A DNA stretch of 9,278 nucleotides from Verrucomicrobiota bacterium (GTDB lineage Bacteria > Verrucomicrobiota > Verrucomicrobiia > Limisphaerales > JAHEOI01). This document shows positions 1 through 6,724 of the stretch, piece by piece. Numbering within the stretch: position 1 is the first letter of the stretch; every line of letters starts with the position of its first letter. A model generated the notes under the pieces. That model was not told the DNA's origin. It did no database searches and saw only the letters and a program-made list of their open reading frames with translations. The translations under genes and the position numbers were made by a program. The stretch covers positions 1 to 9,278 of the forward strand of contig JAHEOI010000099.1 of the NCBI GenBank assembly GCA_018610125.1, read 5' to 3'.

Positions 1-1
1 C

Positions 2-1063
2 CTCCTCGACCGAGTGGAAGGGCGCTATCGGGACTTGGGTGTGCGTGCGGCCCAACCTGCTCAAACAGCTCTGGCCGGCGTCATTGACGATCTTTGGGGT
101 GCTGGCTCGAATTCACTGAGGTTGGCTACGGTCAATGCCGTGCGAAAGCTCAAGCTCCAAGAAGCCGCTCCGAAACTGAAACAGGTTGTTCGTAGCCAAA
201 AGGCTGGAGGTAAGTTGCGTGCTCGGGCATTGGAGGCCCTCGGTGCGATCGAGTCTGACGAAGTGTTGCGCTCGGTTGTCCGTCAGGCGCTTGAAGACCC
301 AAATGAAAAGGTCAGACAACAAGCCCAGCAGATGATTGCCTCGATCGCCCCGACAGGACAGGCCGCCGTTGACGCCCTTAAAAAGACCTTAAAGAGCGGA
401 ACGACCGCGGAGAAGCAGAATGCGTTGCGGGCGCTGGGTCGAATCGGCAGACCCGAAGCCGACAAGGTATTGAAACAGTGGATGGATAAGCTCATGGCAG
501 GTGAGCTTAAGCCGGCACTGGAGCTTGATCTCTTGCAGGCGGTCAAAGGGAGTGAAAACGACGTCCTTCAAGAGCGACTGAAGCGCTACCGAGCGAGGGC
601 AAAGGGGGGCGATCGGTTAGGCATGTGGGAGGTCGCCTTGGATGGAGGTGATCCCGCGGAGGGACGCCGGATTGTTCATCGGTCACAAAGCGCCCAATGC
701 TTACGCTGCCATGAGATCGCGGGGCGGGGCGGTAATGTGGCCCCGAATTTGACCCATATCGCTTCACGACGGGACCGTCGGTATCTTTTAGAATCCCTCG
801 TCCGCCCAAACGCCAAGATTGCGGAGGGCTACAATACCGTCGTGCTCCAACTTGAAAGCGGGCAGAGCGTATCCGGTACCTTGGCGCGCGAAACTCAGGA
901 GCACGTTGTCTTGCAGACCCCTACGGGTCAAAAACAGAAAATTGCGAAGTCGGAAGTTGCCGGGCGTGAAGAGGTTGAAGCCTCGCCGATGCCCCCAATG
1001 CGAGGGATCTTGTCCAAGCGTCAGCTCCGCGACGTAGTGGCTTACTTGACAACACTGAAGTAG
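2..1063 (+). CDS. C-terminal part of a PVC-type HEAT-repeat / c-type heme protein (left end cut by window)
   Basis: The frame is open from base 2, so the GTG at 14 is an internal Val codon and the gene starts outside the window. Numbering from that GTG: residues about 20-185 are alpha-helical HEAT-like repeats, rich in Leu/Ala/Glu/Lys; residues 215-349 are a c-type cytochrome module. Its heme site CLRCH is at 229-233 (bases 698-712), followed by APNL (243-246) and the family-typical block LLESLVRPNAKIAEGY. The SPMP motif (324-327) holds the probable distal Met ligand, and the end reads DVVAYLTTLK. This order matches the C-terminus of the PVC 'putative heme-binding domain' proteins (TIGR02603 type), usually about 1000 residues with an N-terminal beta-propeller dehydrogenase-like part and exported to the periplasm. 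A role in periplasmic electron transfer from sugar or alcohol oxidation is inferred; the catalytic part is not visible. It is convergent with the minus-strand genes to its right. Confidence 0.93.
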   Translation, partial: LLDRVEGRYRDLGVRAAQPAQTALAGVIDDLWGAGSNSLRLATVNAVRKLKLQEAAPKLKQVVRSQKAGGKLRARALEALGAIESDEVLRSVVRQALEDPNEKVRQQAQQMIASIAPTGQAAVDALKKTLKSGTTAEKQNALRALGRIGRPEADKVLKQWMDKLMAGELKPALELDLLQAVKGSENDVLQERLKRYRARAKGGDRLGMWEVALDGGDPAEGRRIVHRSQSAQCLRCHEIAGRGGNVAPNLTHIASRRDRRYLLESLVRPNAKIAEGYNTVVLQLESGQSVSGTLARETQEHVVLQTPTGQKQKIAKSEVAGREEVEASPMPPMRGILSKRQLRDVVAYLTTLK

Positions 1064-1124
1064 GAACGCTTGGGCCCTGCGAAGTATGCCAGGGCGCGAA
1101 GCAAATGATGAGGGAAGGAGAAGT

Positions 1125-1146
1125 GGGACATCGAGGACGATGTCCC
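1125..1146. terminator. Perfect 9-bp hairpin with 4-base loop, possible terminator
   Basis: GGGACATCG (1125-1133) and CGATGTCCC (1138-1146) pair perfectly around the loop AGGA. The hairpin starts 61 bases after the stop of the heme protein gene. No T-run follows on the plus strand; on the minus strand it is followed by a pyrimidine-rich stretch. A weaker imperfect hairpin (GCCCTG 1074-1079 with CAGGGC 1090-1095) lies between it and the stop codon. A role in ending the heme gene transcript is likely from position only. Confidence 0.45.
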
Positions 1147-1277
1147 TATCAGGGAGGGAATCGTTGACCCGCGTATGGAGAAGAAAAGGGAACTTGCGCC
1201 CTTGCCTCGTGAAATAAGGCCGTGGAGACAACCAGGAAGGAGCCGGTTCCCGGGCAGCCCGCTTGTCGTCACGGATA

Positions 1278-1317
1278 GCGGTTCCTCAGAACCGCGCGGT
1301 ATTACGGGGTAAACCCC
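1278..1317. terminator. Two tandem hairpins between convergent genes
   Basis: GCGGTTC (1278-1284) pairs with GAACCGC (1289-1295) around CTCA. GGGG (1306-1309) pairs with CCCC (1314-1317) around TAAA. They sit just beyond the stop (1325) of the minus-strand gene at 1325-1669, which they may terminate. Neither has a clear T-tract, so Rho-independent function is uncertain. Confidence 0.35.
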
Positions 1318-1324
1318 TCGAGCT

Positions 1325-1669
1325 TCAATATCGCCCGCAATTGTCTGGCCGAGCGGATCGCAGATCGATGAGGTCCGGATCTTCGAATGCTTCAATAAAC
1401 GTTTGATACCGGGTTCCTTCGTTTTCCGAAATGGGGTCCTTCTGGACCGTTTGATTGAGCTGGCCCGCAATCTGCTTTTGTTGCGCCTCAGTGAGTGAAC
1501 TCTGGGCGTGTGAGAAGAGCCATCGACCGCACTCGAGAGGAAGCTCTGAAAAGAGCCTGGCTGTCCAATCTTCCACCACCCGCGCGAATTGGTTCTTGTG
1601 TCCGCGATCCAAAATACCTGCTAGTCGATAGGCAAGGGTAGAGAATTCGTTGTATTTACTCCAGGCCAT
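1325..1669 (-). CDS. Unrecognised small protein, 114 residues
   Basis: I do not recognise the family. The protein begins MAWSKYNEFSTLAYRLAG and is mostly helical, with a mixed charged composition, no signal peptide and no membrane segment. Two Trp-containing helices come first (residues about 5-55), then a Glu/Gln/Lys-rich helical region. It reads as a real cytoplasmic protein: no long low-complexity runs, and it is the only coherent frame in this stretch. No clear Shine-Dalgarno precedes the ATG; a promoter-like pair lies about 30-55 bases upstream. The last residues (PDNCGRY) look unnatural. In a neighbouring frame the same DNA from about 1370 down to about 1318 reads RSARQLRAILKLEGFTP then stop, a more typical helical end, so a one-base shift near 1355-1375 is possible. 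It lies downstream of the CPBP protease gene on the same strand. Confidence 0.5.
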   Translation of the reverse strand: MAWSKYNEFSTLAYRLAGILDRGHKNQFARVVEDWTARLFSELPLECGRWLFSHAQSSLTEAQQKQIAGQLNQTVQKDPISENEGTRYQTFIEAFEDPDLIDLRSARPDNCGRY

Positions 1670-1695
1670 AGCTGGACGGTAAGGCTGCTTTTTAT

Positions 1696-1724
1696 CTTCT
1701 ATTTGATCGGAGAATTTGCTTCAA
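1696..1724 (-). promoter_or_regulatory. Possible sigma70-like promoter for the 114-residue gene
   Basis: On the minus strand TTGAAG (1724-1719) stands 17 bases from TAGAAG (1701-1696). Each box matches four of six consensus positions. Transcription would start near 1689, about 20 bases before the ATG at 1669. The match is modest and promoter consensus in PVC bacteria is poorly defined. Confidence 0.25.
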
Positions 1725-1744
1725 TATTCGCCAATCGTGGGGGT

Positions 1745-1902
1745 CTACTGCCAGTGGTTCCCGTCATACATTTGGGTGGCCTCATAACGGGTTGGGCCGT
1801 CTATGCCAAACGGGATTGGGCCCTGAGTCTCGTGGATTTTATGGTCGAGCGGTGGCGCGCGAACGGCAACTAGATAAGGGTTTGAGCTGTAGACCGGGGG
1901 CG
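1745..1902 (-). other. Coding-like reading frame directly after the CPBP gene, no clear start
   Basis: Immediately after the CPBP stop codon (1903-1905) a different minus-strand frame runs open to a TAG at 1745. Its product has a natural composition: after SSDVTPPVYSSNPYL comes a stretch containing DHKIHETQGPIPFGIDG and ending RYEATQMYDGNHWQ. No ATG, GTG or TTG start exists inside it; the nearest in-frame ATGs (2008 and 1966) lie inside the CPBP gene in another frame, where the translation (RGQSGRNWSMDADQPASR) is not convincing. Either this is the true C-terminal tail of the CPBP protein, separated by a one-base frameshift, or it is the end of a small overlapping gene. I recognise no domain. 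Confidence 0.35.
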
Positions 1903-2766
1903 TTACATCGGATGATTCGATCCTGAACGCTCTGCAGGGCCTGGAAGCAGGTTGGTCAGCATCCATAGACCAATTACGGCCAGACTGCCCCCGACGAAGT
2001 CGAGCCAAAGGGGCTGGAAATCCGCGTTCTCACCCGGGTTGGGCGTGACGCCGGGCAGGTCTAAGGGAATAACGTGGACGACGGTCCAGACCAGGAAGTT
2101 GGTTAACGCATGTACAAATAAACAGGGTATCAACGAGCCAGTTCGGAGAAAGATCCAGGCGACAACGCATCCCCACAAGGAGAGCGAAATGAAAGCGGCA
2201 GGGTGTATGTGCATGGCGCCAAACAACACCGCCGAATAGAGAATTGCCTTCCGCTCGGGGTAATGCTGCAGGAAGCCTCTTAGGATATATCCGCGGAAGA
2301 GGGGCTCCTCTGTCACTGGAGCAATGATCACGCCGAGAAGGAAGGTTCCCCAAGGACTGTCACCGGCGATAGGGGGTGGACTCAATCCCTGCAGAAATGG
2401 AAAAAGGATTCTGATCAGGTTGTCGATCTCGGAAGTGACGATTTGTATGCCGATAAAGGTCGGTGCAAGAGCTAGAAGAATCCGAGGGCTGACAGGTGAC
2501 AAGGGAACGATTTCTCGGAAGCTGGTGCCTTTGCGGTCCAACGTCCAAACCAGGATGATCGCTATGGCAAGGGCCTGGATGATGCCTTGTCCCGCCGCAT
2601 GCTCGACGATCTGGGGACTTAGAACCAATCCGGTTGCCAAAGCCAAGGCCACGGTCAAAAGAACCACTTTGACGAGAAGCCAAATTGCTTGACCCAGGGT
2701 CAAAGAAAGGGGGGTGTGCTGCCACGTTCCGCCCGAACTCTCGCCTTCGGTTTCCATCTGTACCAT
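1903..2766 (-). CDS. CPBP-family (Abi/CAAX-type) intramembrane metalloprotease, 287 residues
   Basis: This is an integral membrane protein with about eight hydrophobic segments and a cytoplasmic-type N-terminus. All three CPBP motifs are visible: EEPLFR at 153-158 (the EExxxR motif, after HWG-free loop SPWGTFLLGVIIAPVT), FGAMH at 182-186 (FxxxH) and HALTN at 219-223 (HxxxN). The paired Glu and the two His are the expected catalytic and metal-site residues of the Rce1-like glutamate-dependent proteases. Bacterial members act in peptide maturation, self-immunity or membrane-protein anchoring; the neighbours give no substrate, and there is no bacteriocin gene next to it. The ATG at 2766 was chosen because it gives a short hydrophilic lead before the first helix (about 25-50). 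A second ATG three codons in is equally possible, and neither has a clear Shine-Dalgarno. The end (ERSGSNHPM) may be a frameshift product, as the next frame continues with coding-like sequence to 1745. Confidence 0.9.
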   Translation of the reverse strand: MVQMETEGESSGGTWQHTPLSLTLGQAIWLLVKVVLLTVALALATGLVLSPQIVEHAAGQGIIQALAIAIILVWTLDRKGTSFREIVPLSPVSPRILLALAPTFIGIQIVTSEIDNLIRILFPFLQGLSPPPIAGDSPWGTFLLGVIIAPVTEEPLFRGYILRGFLQHYPERKAILYSAVLFGAMHIHPAAFISLSLWGCVVAWIFLRTGSLIPCLFVHALTNFLVWTVVHVIPLDLPGVTPNPGENADFQPLWLDFVGGSLAVIGLWMLTNLLPGPAERSGSNHPM

Positions 2767-3034
2767 TGGATCAAACGGGTTCCGGCGAGGTCAACAAGAG
2801 AGCGACCATGGGCCGTGGTTGGGTTGGGTTACGGGGACACACGACAAACCGGTCGTAACATATCCGAGGGCCCCTGCTATCCATTCAGCCCGCTTAACGT
2901 CTCAATGGCTGATGGCGACACCCTTGTGGTTATCGCTGGACCAAGATTGTCAGCTCGTCGTTTGAAATCTTCCAATTCGGCATGCTGGTAACGACGATCA
3001 ACCCGCATGGACAGAGTGAGAGAACGCTTTTATC
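2767..3034. other. Intergenic stretch without recognisable gene
   Basis: This is the upstream region of the CPBP gene (minus strand). Short open frames on both strands give unnatural, Arg/Ser/Pro-rich products. I see no RNA gene, strong hairpin or convincing promoter here. Confidence 0.5.
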
Positions 3035-3295
3035 TTGTCATACGAGAGGCGACATCACGAACTGGACTTCCTCTTTCAGGCCACGCCTTGGAGGAAGGCA
3101 GCGGCGGAGGGAAGGTGGGATTATGAACCGCTACCCGATTACTTCTTTCACAGGAAGGACGGACCCGCCCACTGGGCAAACGCCCGGCTGGTGCGTTACG
3201 CAGATGATCTTGTGGTGCTGGCCCGATATCAAGGCGACAAACTCCAAGGCTGGATTCGACAGACCCTGGAGAAACCTTCAACCTTTCTTATCTGA
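3035..3295 (+). pseudogene. Fragment of a group II intron reverse transcriptase / maturase
   Basis: The open frame contains FFHRKDGPAHWANARLVRYADD followed by LVVLARYQGDKLQGWI and QTLE, matching the core of bacterial group II intron-encoded proteins. YADD (bases 3197-3208) is the catalytic metal-binding box of reverse transcriptase motif 5. Recognisable homology runs from about 3140 to 3274, roughly 45 residues of a protein normally 400-600 long. The conserved QGGxxSPLLANxYL block that should precede it is absent, and residues 1-33 of the frame (ERRHHELDFLFQATPW...) do not look like the family. After QTLE the frame leaves the homology and enters a dispersed repeat, stopping at 3293-3295. No maturase or endonuclease part and no ribozyme domain V is recognisable nearby. 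It is a dead remnant on the strand opposite to its neighbours. Confidence 0.8.
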
Positions 3296-3352
3296 AAAGA
3301 TTCAAGGCTGAATAGATACAGTTGAACGATTGTGCCTAAACTTGTTTTGGCT
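3287..3352. repeat. Dispersed repeat, copy A
   Basis: The first 33 bases (3287-3319) match 8953-8985 at 28 of 33 positions, around the shared core ATTCAAG-S-CTGAATAGA-Y-AC (S = G/C, Y = C/T). After a variable middle of about 20 bases both copies end in ACTTGTTT-Y-GGCT (3340-3352 here). ATTCA/TGAAT form a small palindrome around four bases. The copy begins just where reverse transcriptase homology ends, and lies directly downstream of the sulfatase operon's last gene. Confidence 0.65.
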
Positions 3353-3365
3353 CTCCCTTTTGATG

Positions 3366-4217
3366 TTATAGCTCGATACGGTAGCCTTTTGTCTTGAGGA
3401 TTGGATGAGCGATCGCCCGGAGGTTGCCGCCGAGTATCTGCTTTCGCTGCTTGAACATCAGGTCTGCGTCAAACACTTTGGAAAGCTCGTTGGAATAGGA
3501 GCGCGATTCGATATGCCCACCCCAAACGACACGCTCGGCACCGAGCTCTTTCACGGCGAAGTCGACCGACCCGGAAAACGGATCGCTCCCGGCAAACTCC
3601 AAAAACACATTCGTCCGTGGTCGCACCGCCCGTACCCCTAGTTCCCAGTCCCCTCCGGCATGACCGCAAATCAATGGGGTATCGGGGAAACGCTCCGCCA
3701 GCTTGGCGACATCCATTGGCGTTGATTCACCCCGATTGTTGCCCCCACCCACGTGGCGGGGATCGCCCCCGACTTTCAGCCAGGTATGAATGTAGATGAC
3801 GGCGTTCAGCTCATTGGCGCGCTCGATGATCGGATCATTGTTGGGGTGGGCACAACTGATATCTTCCCGGTAGCCACCCTGATATTTGATACCCACTGCC
3901 GGGCCGTCGGCAATCCAGCGTTCCATCTTCTCAAGGCTCGCTTTGGGACGCGTTGGATCGATCCTGATGATCCCGAATACCAGGTCGCGCCATCGCTCGA
4001 GCTTTTTTCGTTGCAGCGTTTCCTGACGGCGGGTCTCGGGATCGTCTCCCCAGCCTCCAATATCGAGACAGAAAAGCCGTTCGATACCCATTCGCCGAAT
4101 ATAAGGGAGCACTGCCTCCATCACATCAAATCCGTGAAAGTGCAGATCCCAAATCCGCAAGTTGATGAGGTCTTGATGCGATGGCAATCCTACTCTGGTC
4201 GGGTCAAATTCGCTCAT
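3366..4217 (-). CDS. Cytoplasmic amidohydrolase-2 family protein (TIM-barrel metal-dependent hydrolase), 283 residues
   Basis: No signal peptide, so it is likely cytoplasmic. The protein follows the amidohydrolase-2 (PF04909-type) plan: DLHFHG at 24-29 gives the HxH metal pair (His26, His28); GIKYQGGY (109-116) carries the usual strand-end Lys111; YIHTW has His144; ICGHAGGDWE has His186. The last barrel motif, usually GSD or GTD with the catalytic Asp, reads GGH (233-235), followed by a conserved-looking SRSYSNELSKV. Thus four His ligands remain but the Asp is replaced by His235. Family members are lactonases, decarboxylases and C-C or C-N hydrolases; the exact reaction cannot be read from sequence. 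Its ATG overlaps the TGA of the preceding gene (ATGA, 4214-4217), so it is very likely translationally coupled to it. It is the last gene of the sulfatase operon. Usual length for the family is 260-330 residues, so it is complete. Confidence 0.92.
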   Translation of the reverse strand: MSEFDPTRVGLPSHQDLINLRIWDLHFHGFDVMEAVLPYIRRMGIERLFCLDIGGWGDDPETRRQETLQRKKLERWRDLVFGIIRIDPTRPKASLEKMERWIADGPAVGIKYQGGYREDISCAHPNNDPIIERANELNAVIYIHTWLKVGGDPRHVGGGNNRGESTPMDVAKLAERFPDTPLICGHAGGDWELGVRAVRPRTNVFLEFAGSDPFSGSVDFAVKELGAERVVWGGHIESRSYSNELSKVFDADLMFKQRKQILGGNLRAIAHPILKTKGYRIEL

Positions 4218-5167
4218 GGCTGACTTCTGTTTTGGCGACGATTATCGGACTTCATTGACGCAGTCGCAAGGAAACGCCCCGCGTTCTCTTTCCAAATCGC
4301 TTCGCATTGAACCTTAGACAGCTCGGATTCCATAAATTTGAAAAGCGCGTTCTCCAACGGGAAAAGCGGGGCATGGGAGCCGAAAACCAGGCGCTCCAAT
4401 GGCATCGTCACCGGCAGATACCAATGGCTTCCGCTTAAGATCCGCTCCAACCCACCAGTCCCGTCCAAATTCGATATCTCAAACAGCACATTCGTCTCCC
4501 GTACGAGGGCTCGAAGCTCGTTCCCCCGCACGTGACGAAACGGGTTGACCAGCATCACCCGGGCATCCGGAACGCGATTCAGGGTATCTCGCAATGGCTG
4601 AGTATCGACCGCCGAGAGAACGGTCCGTGGATGATGAACGCGCTCGTCCTCCATGGCCACTGCGACCTGCACCAGCATACCGCGATCGGTCGCTTGTCGG
4701 AGCAGCTTCTCAAAATTGGGATGATCAAGGGTGTAGTTCTGATAGCTTGGATAAAGCTTGATGCCGTGCATCCCGTAGTCTTCATCACAGCGCCGCAGAT
4801 CTTCTTCCCAATCCGGCCATACCGGGTTAACGGTACCCAAAGGAGCCAACATCCCTCTCCCGTTGCGCTGACACTCCTCGGCCAGTCGACGATTGACACC
4901 ATCGATATTCTTGTGGAACAAGGCTTCGTAACTGCCGGCCCAAGCCTGCCGAACCGAGTGCGTCTGCAACTTTTCGACCAAAGCTTGCGTTGCCCCATAC
5001 TTGAGCTCGCGATGCGGCCAGCCAAAGAGCTCGACATTGGTGTCGATGATCCACCCGGAGCCCGATCCGTCCCGCGAAGCCGATCCCTCCGTTGATGCGG
5101 CATGGGCAAAGCAGGCAACACCGGCCGTTGTGGCCAACGTCCCCTTTAAAAATTCGCGACGATTCAT
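4214..5167 (-). CDS. Tat-exported amidohydrolase-fold protein lacking the classical metal ligands, 317 residues
   Basis: The N-terminus is a twin-arginine signal: NRREFLKG at 2-9, a hydrophobic stretch, then a likely AxA cleavage (AHA, 21-23), so it should be exported folded to the periplasm. The body is an amidohydrolase-2-like TIM barrel: IIDTNVELFGWPHRELKYG at 40-58, the NPVWPDWEEDLRRC block at 114-127, GIKLYPSYQNYTLDHP at 135-150, VAVAMEDERVHHP at 168-180 and VFGSHAPLF at 261-269. Where the superfamily has HxH after the first strand this protein has Asn44-x-Glu46; the His at the ends of later strands are not visible; and the usual GSD Asp is His265 (GSH). I recall a secreted PVC/acidobacterial-type subfamily with these DTN and GSH variants, so this is probably ancestral rather than decay. 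The ATG at 5167 has a good Shine-Dalgarno (AAAGGA, 5179-5174, six bases away). It starts 39 bases after the sulfatase stop and overlaps the next gene by four bases. Confidence 0.9.
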   Translation of the reverse strand: MNRREFLKGTLATTAGVACFAHAASTEGSASRDGSGSGWIIDTNVELFGWPHRELKYGATQALVEKLQTHSVRQAWAGSYEALFHKNIDGVNRRLAEECQRNGRGMLAPLGTVNPVWPDWEEDLRRCDEDYGMHGIKLYPSYQNYTLDHPNFEKLLRQATDRGMLVQVAVAMEDERVHHPRTVLSAVDTQPLRDTLNRVPDARVMLVNPFRHVRGNELRALVRETNVLFEISNLDGTGGLERILSGSHWYLPVTMPLERLVFGSHAPLFPLENALFKFMESELSKVQCEAIWKENAGRFLATASMKSDNRRQNRSQP

Positions 5168-5206
5168 ATTGATTCCTTTCGCTTGTATGGCGCCAAAAGG
5201 CTTGAA

Positions 5207-6724
5207 CTATTTTGATGGTGCCTGTGGCCAGGGAGTTTCTTCCTCGGTCCAGTTTTCGGCCTGTTCCAGGCGTTTCTTTTTCACAGCCTTTATCAACCAA
5301 TCCGGTGGATTCTGGTTTTCCTTCTGGCCATACACGAACGGCAGGGGTGGATCCATAAGTGTCGGATCCTCCTCGGGGTAATACCGTTTTTCTCCCGCTT
5401 CCTCCAGTCGGGATTTCAGCTCCTTCACCACCCGGGGACGATCCGAAGCAATATTGTTCTTTTCGTACGGATCTTCCGCGATGTTGTAGAGCTCATCTCC
5501 GACCAGCTTGTAGTCCCCTTTGCGAATGGCCGGTGTGCGGACGCTCTCCTTGACCTCAAAGATGATTTCATTCCGCGGGCTGTCTGTCCCGTCCATGAGC
5601 ATGCCGCTCATGTCATGGCTGTCCAGCGGTTTGCCCTGTTCAAGGTCCCCTCCGGCGACGGAAATAAATGTCGCATACAGGTCGGATATGAACATCATTT
5701 CGTTGTTTTTCGTATCCGGTTCAATGTGTCCGGGCCATTTCGCAATGGCGGGCACGCGTACACCCCCTTCGTAATTGGTGTTCTTCTTCCCGCGATACGG
5801 GGCGTTGAGATCGGCGGTAACGCCTCCGTTATCGTTGGTAAAGAAGACGAGCGTGTCGTCCGAAAACCCGTTCTCCTCGAGGGCATCTAGGATCCGGCCA
5901 ATGCCGTCATCCAGGATCTTGAGTGCCGCTTCCCGCGGTGTGTATTGGTCATTGTACCTGGGCACGCGCTTAATCGGTCCGTGCACTGCGTTGAACGGGA
6001 CGTATAGGAAAAATGGTTGTTCTTCTGATTGTTCCGAGATGACCCGTTCTGCTTCATCCGCGATGAGGTCGGTAGCATAGCCCTCTTGGCGAAGAGGTTT
6101 CTGATTCCGGTGCCAGTCGTACATGGCAAAACGAATAGGTGCGTTATGCGGGATCATCTTATCGTAGTAATCCACGCCCCACGCATAGTGCCCGTACTGG
6201 TGATCGAACCCCTGCGCCATGGGCAGGTGCCGGTCAAACCATTCGCCGAGGTGCCATTTTCCGACGATCGAGGTAAAGTAGCCCGCTTTGCTCAGCGCTT
6301 CCGCCACCGTTCGTTCGTCACTGTCAAGCGCATAAATACGGCGAGTGGGCATGCCCCGGTCGTTGATCGGAAGTTCCAGCTCCATTGCCTCAAGGAAGCT
6401 TGGTTTTCCAAAATCCTCCGATCGCCAGTCCATGCCCGTGCGAAAGGCGTAGCGACCCGTCATGAATGCAGCGCGTGTGGGCGCACAGGCAGCGTTGGTA
6501 TAGAATTGCGTCAACTGAACACCCTGGTCCGCTAGTCGGTCAATGTTGGGCGTTAACTCTTCTTTTCCCCCGTTGATGGCCGGTTCGTTCCAGCCCATGT
6601 CGTCGGTTAGGATGAAGACGATGTTCGGCTGTTCGCCCTGATCGGACTGCGAAAAGGCGGACTGCTGCGTTACACAAAGACCCGCTGCCAGGAGAGCGAC
6701 AGTGCTAGTAATTTGCCTTTTCAT
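5207..6724 (-). CDS. Secreted formylglycine-dependent sulfatase (arylsulfatase A/B-like), 505 residues
   Basis: It hydrolyses sulfate esters, probably in the periplasm or outside the cell. The start at 6724 (MKRQITSTV) was preferred to an ATG 13 codons upstream because it gives a clean Sec signal peptide (hydrophobic 7-17, cleavage likely near AFS 23-25) and has GGGGG three bases upstream. Motifs, numbered from that Met: NIVFILTDDMGW (34-45) with metal ligands Asp41/Asp42; the sulfatase signature CAPTRAAFMTGR (80-91), in which Cys80 would be converted to formylglycine by a sulfatase-maturing enzyme not encoded here; GKWHLG (155-160); AVHGP with His248; NDNG (297-300); RGKK (311-314) followed by YEGGVRVP. 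The C-terminal subdomain has the usual KGDYKLVGDELYNIAEDPYEKNN block (402-424). Length is normal for S1-type sulfatases. All catalytic residues are present. It is the first gene of an operon with two amidohydrolase-fold proteins; substrate (polysaccharide, glycosaminoglycan or small ester) cannot be told. Confidence 0.97.
   Translation of the reverse strand: MKRQITSTVALLAAGLCVTQQSAFSQSDQGEQPNIVFILTDDMGWNEPAINGGKEELTPNIDRLADQGVQLTQFYTNAACAPTRAAFMTGRYAFRTGMDWRSEDFGKPSFLEAMELELPINDRGMPTRRIYALDSDERTVAEALSKAGYFTSIVGKWHLGEWFDRHLPMAQGFDHQYGHYAWGVDYYDKMIPHNAPIRFAMYDWHRNQKPLRQEGYATDLIADEAERVISEQSEEQPFFLYVPFNAVHGPIKRVPRYNDQYTPREAALKILDDGIGRILDALEENGFSDDTLVFFTNDNGGVTADLNAPYRGKKNTNYEGGVRVPAIAKWPGHIEPDTKNNEMMFISDLYATFISVAGGDLEQGKPLDSHDMSGMLMDGTDSPRNEIIFEVKESVRTPAIRKGDYKLVGDELYNIAEDPYEKNNIASDRPRVVKELKSRLEEAGEKRYYPEEDPTLMDPPLPFVYGQKENQNPPDWLIKAVKKKRLEQAENWTEEETPWPQAPSK

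Noticed and set aside
1201..1320. Hairpins near 1278-1295 considered as group II intron domain V
   Set aside because: Lacks the conserved domain V bases and bulge; too short and far from the reverse transcriptase fragment.
1042..1470. Minus-strand open frame of 142 residues across the convergent gap
   Set aside because: Runs through several hairpins, has an unnatural composition, and overlaps both real genes in other frames.
4532..5095. Plus-strand open frame of 187 residues
   Set aside because: Lies wholly antisense to the Tat-exported amidohydrolase gene and shows no domain.
6029..6535. Plus-strand open frame of 168 residues
   Set aside because: Antisense shadow of the sulfatase gene, whose motifs are fully conserved on the other strand.
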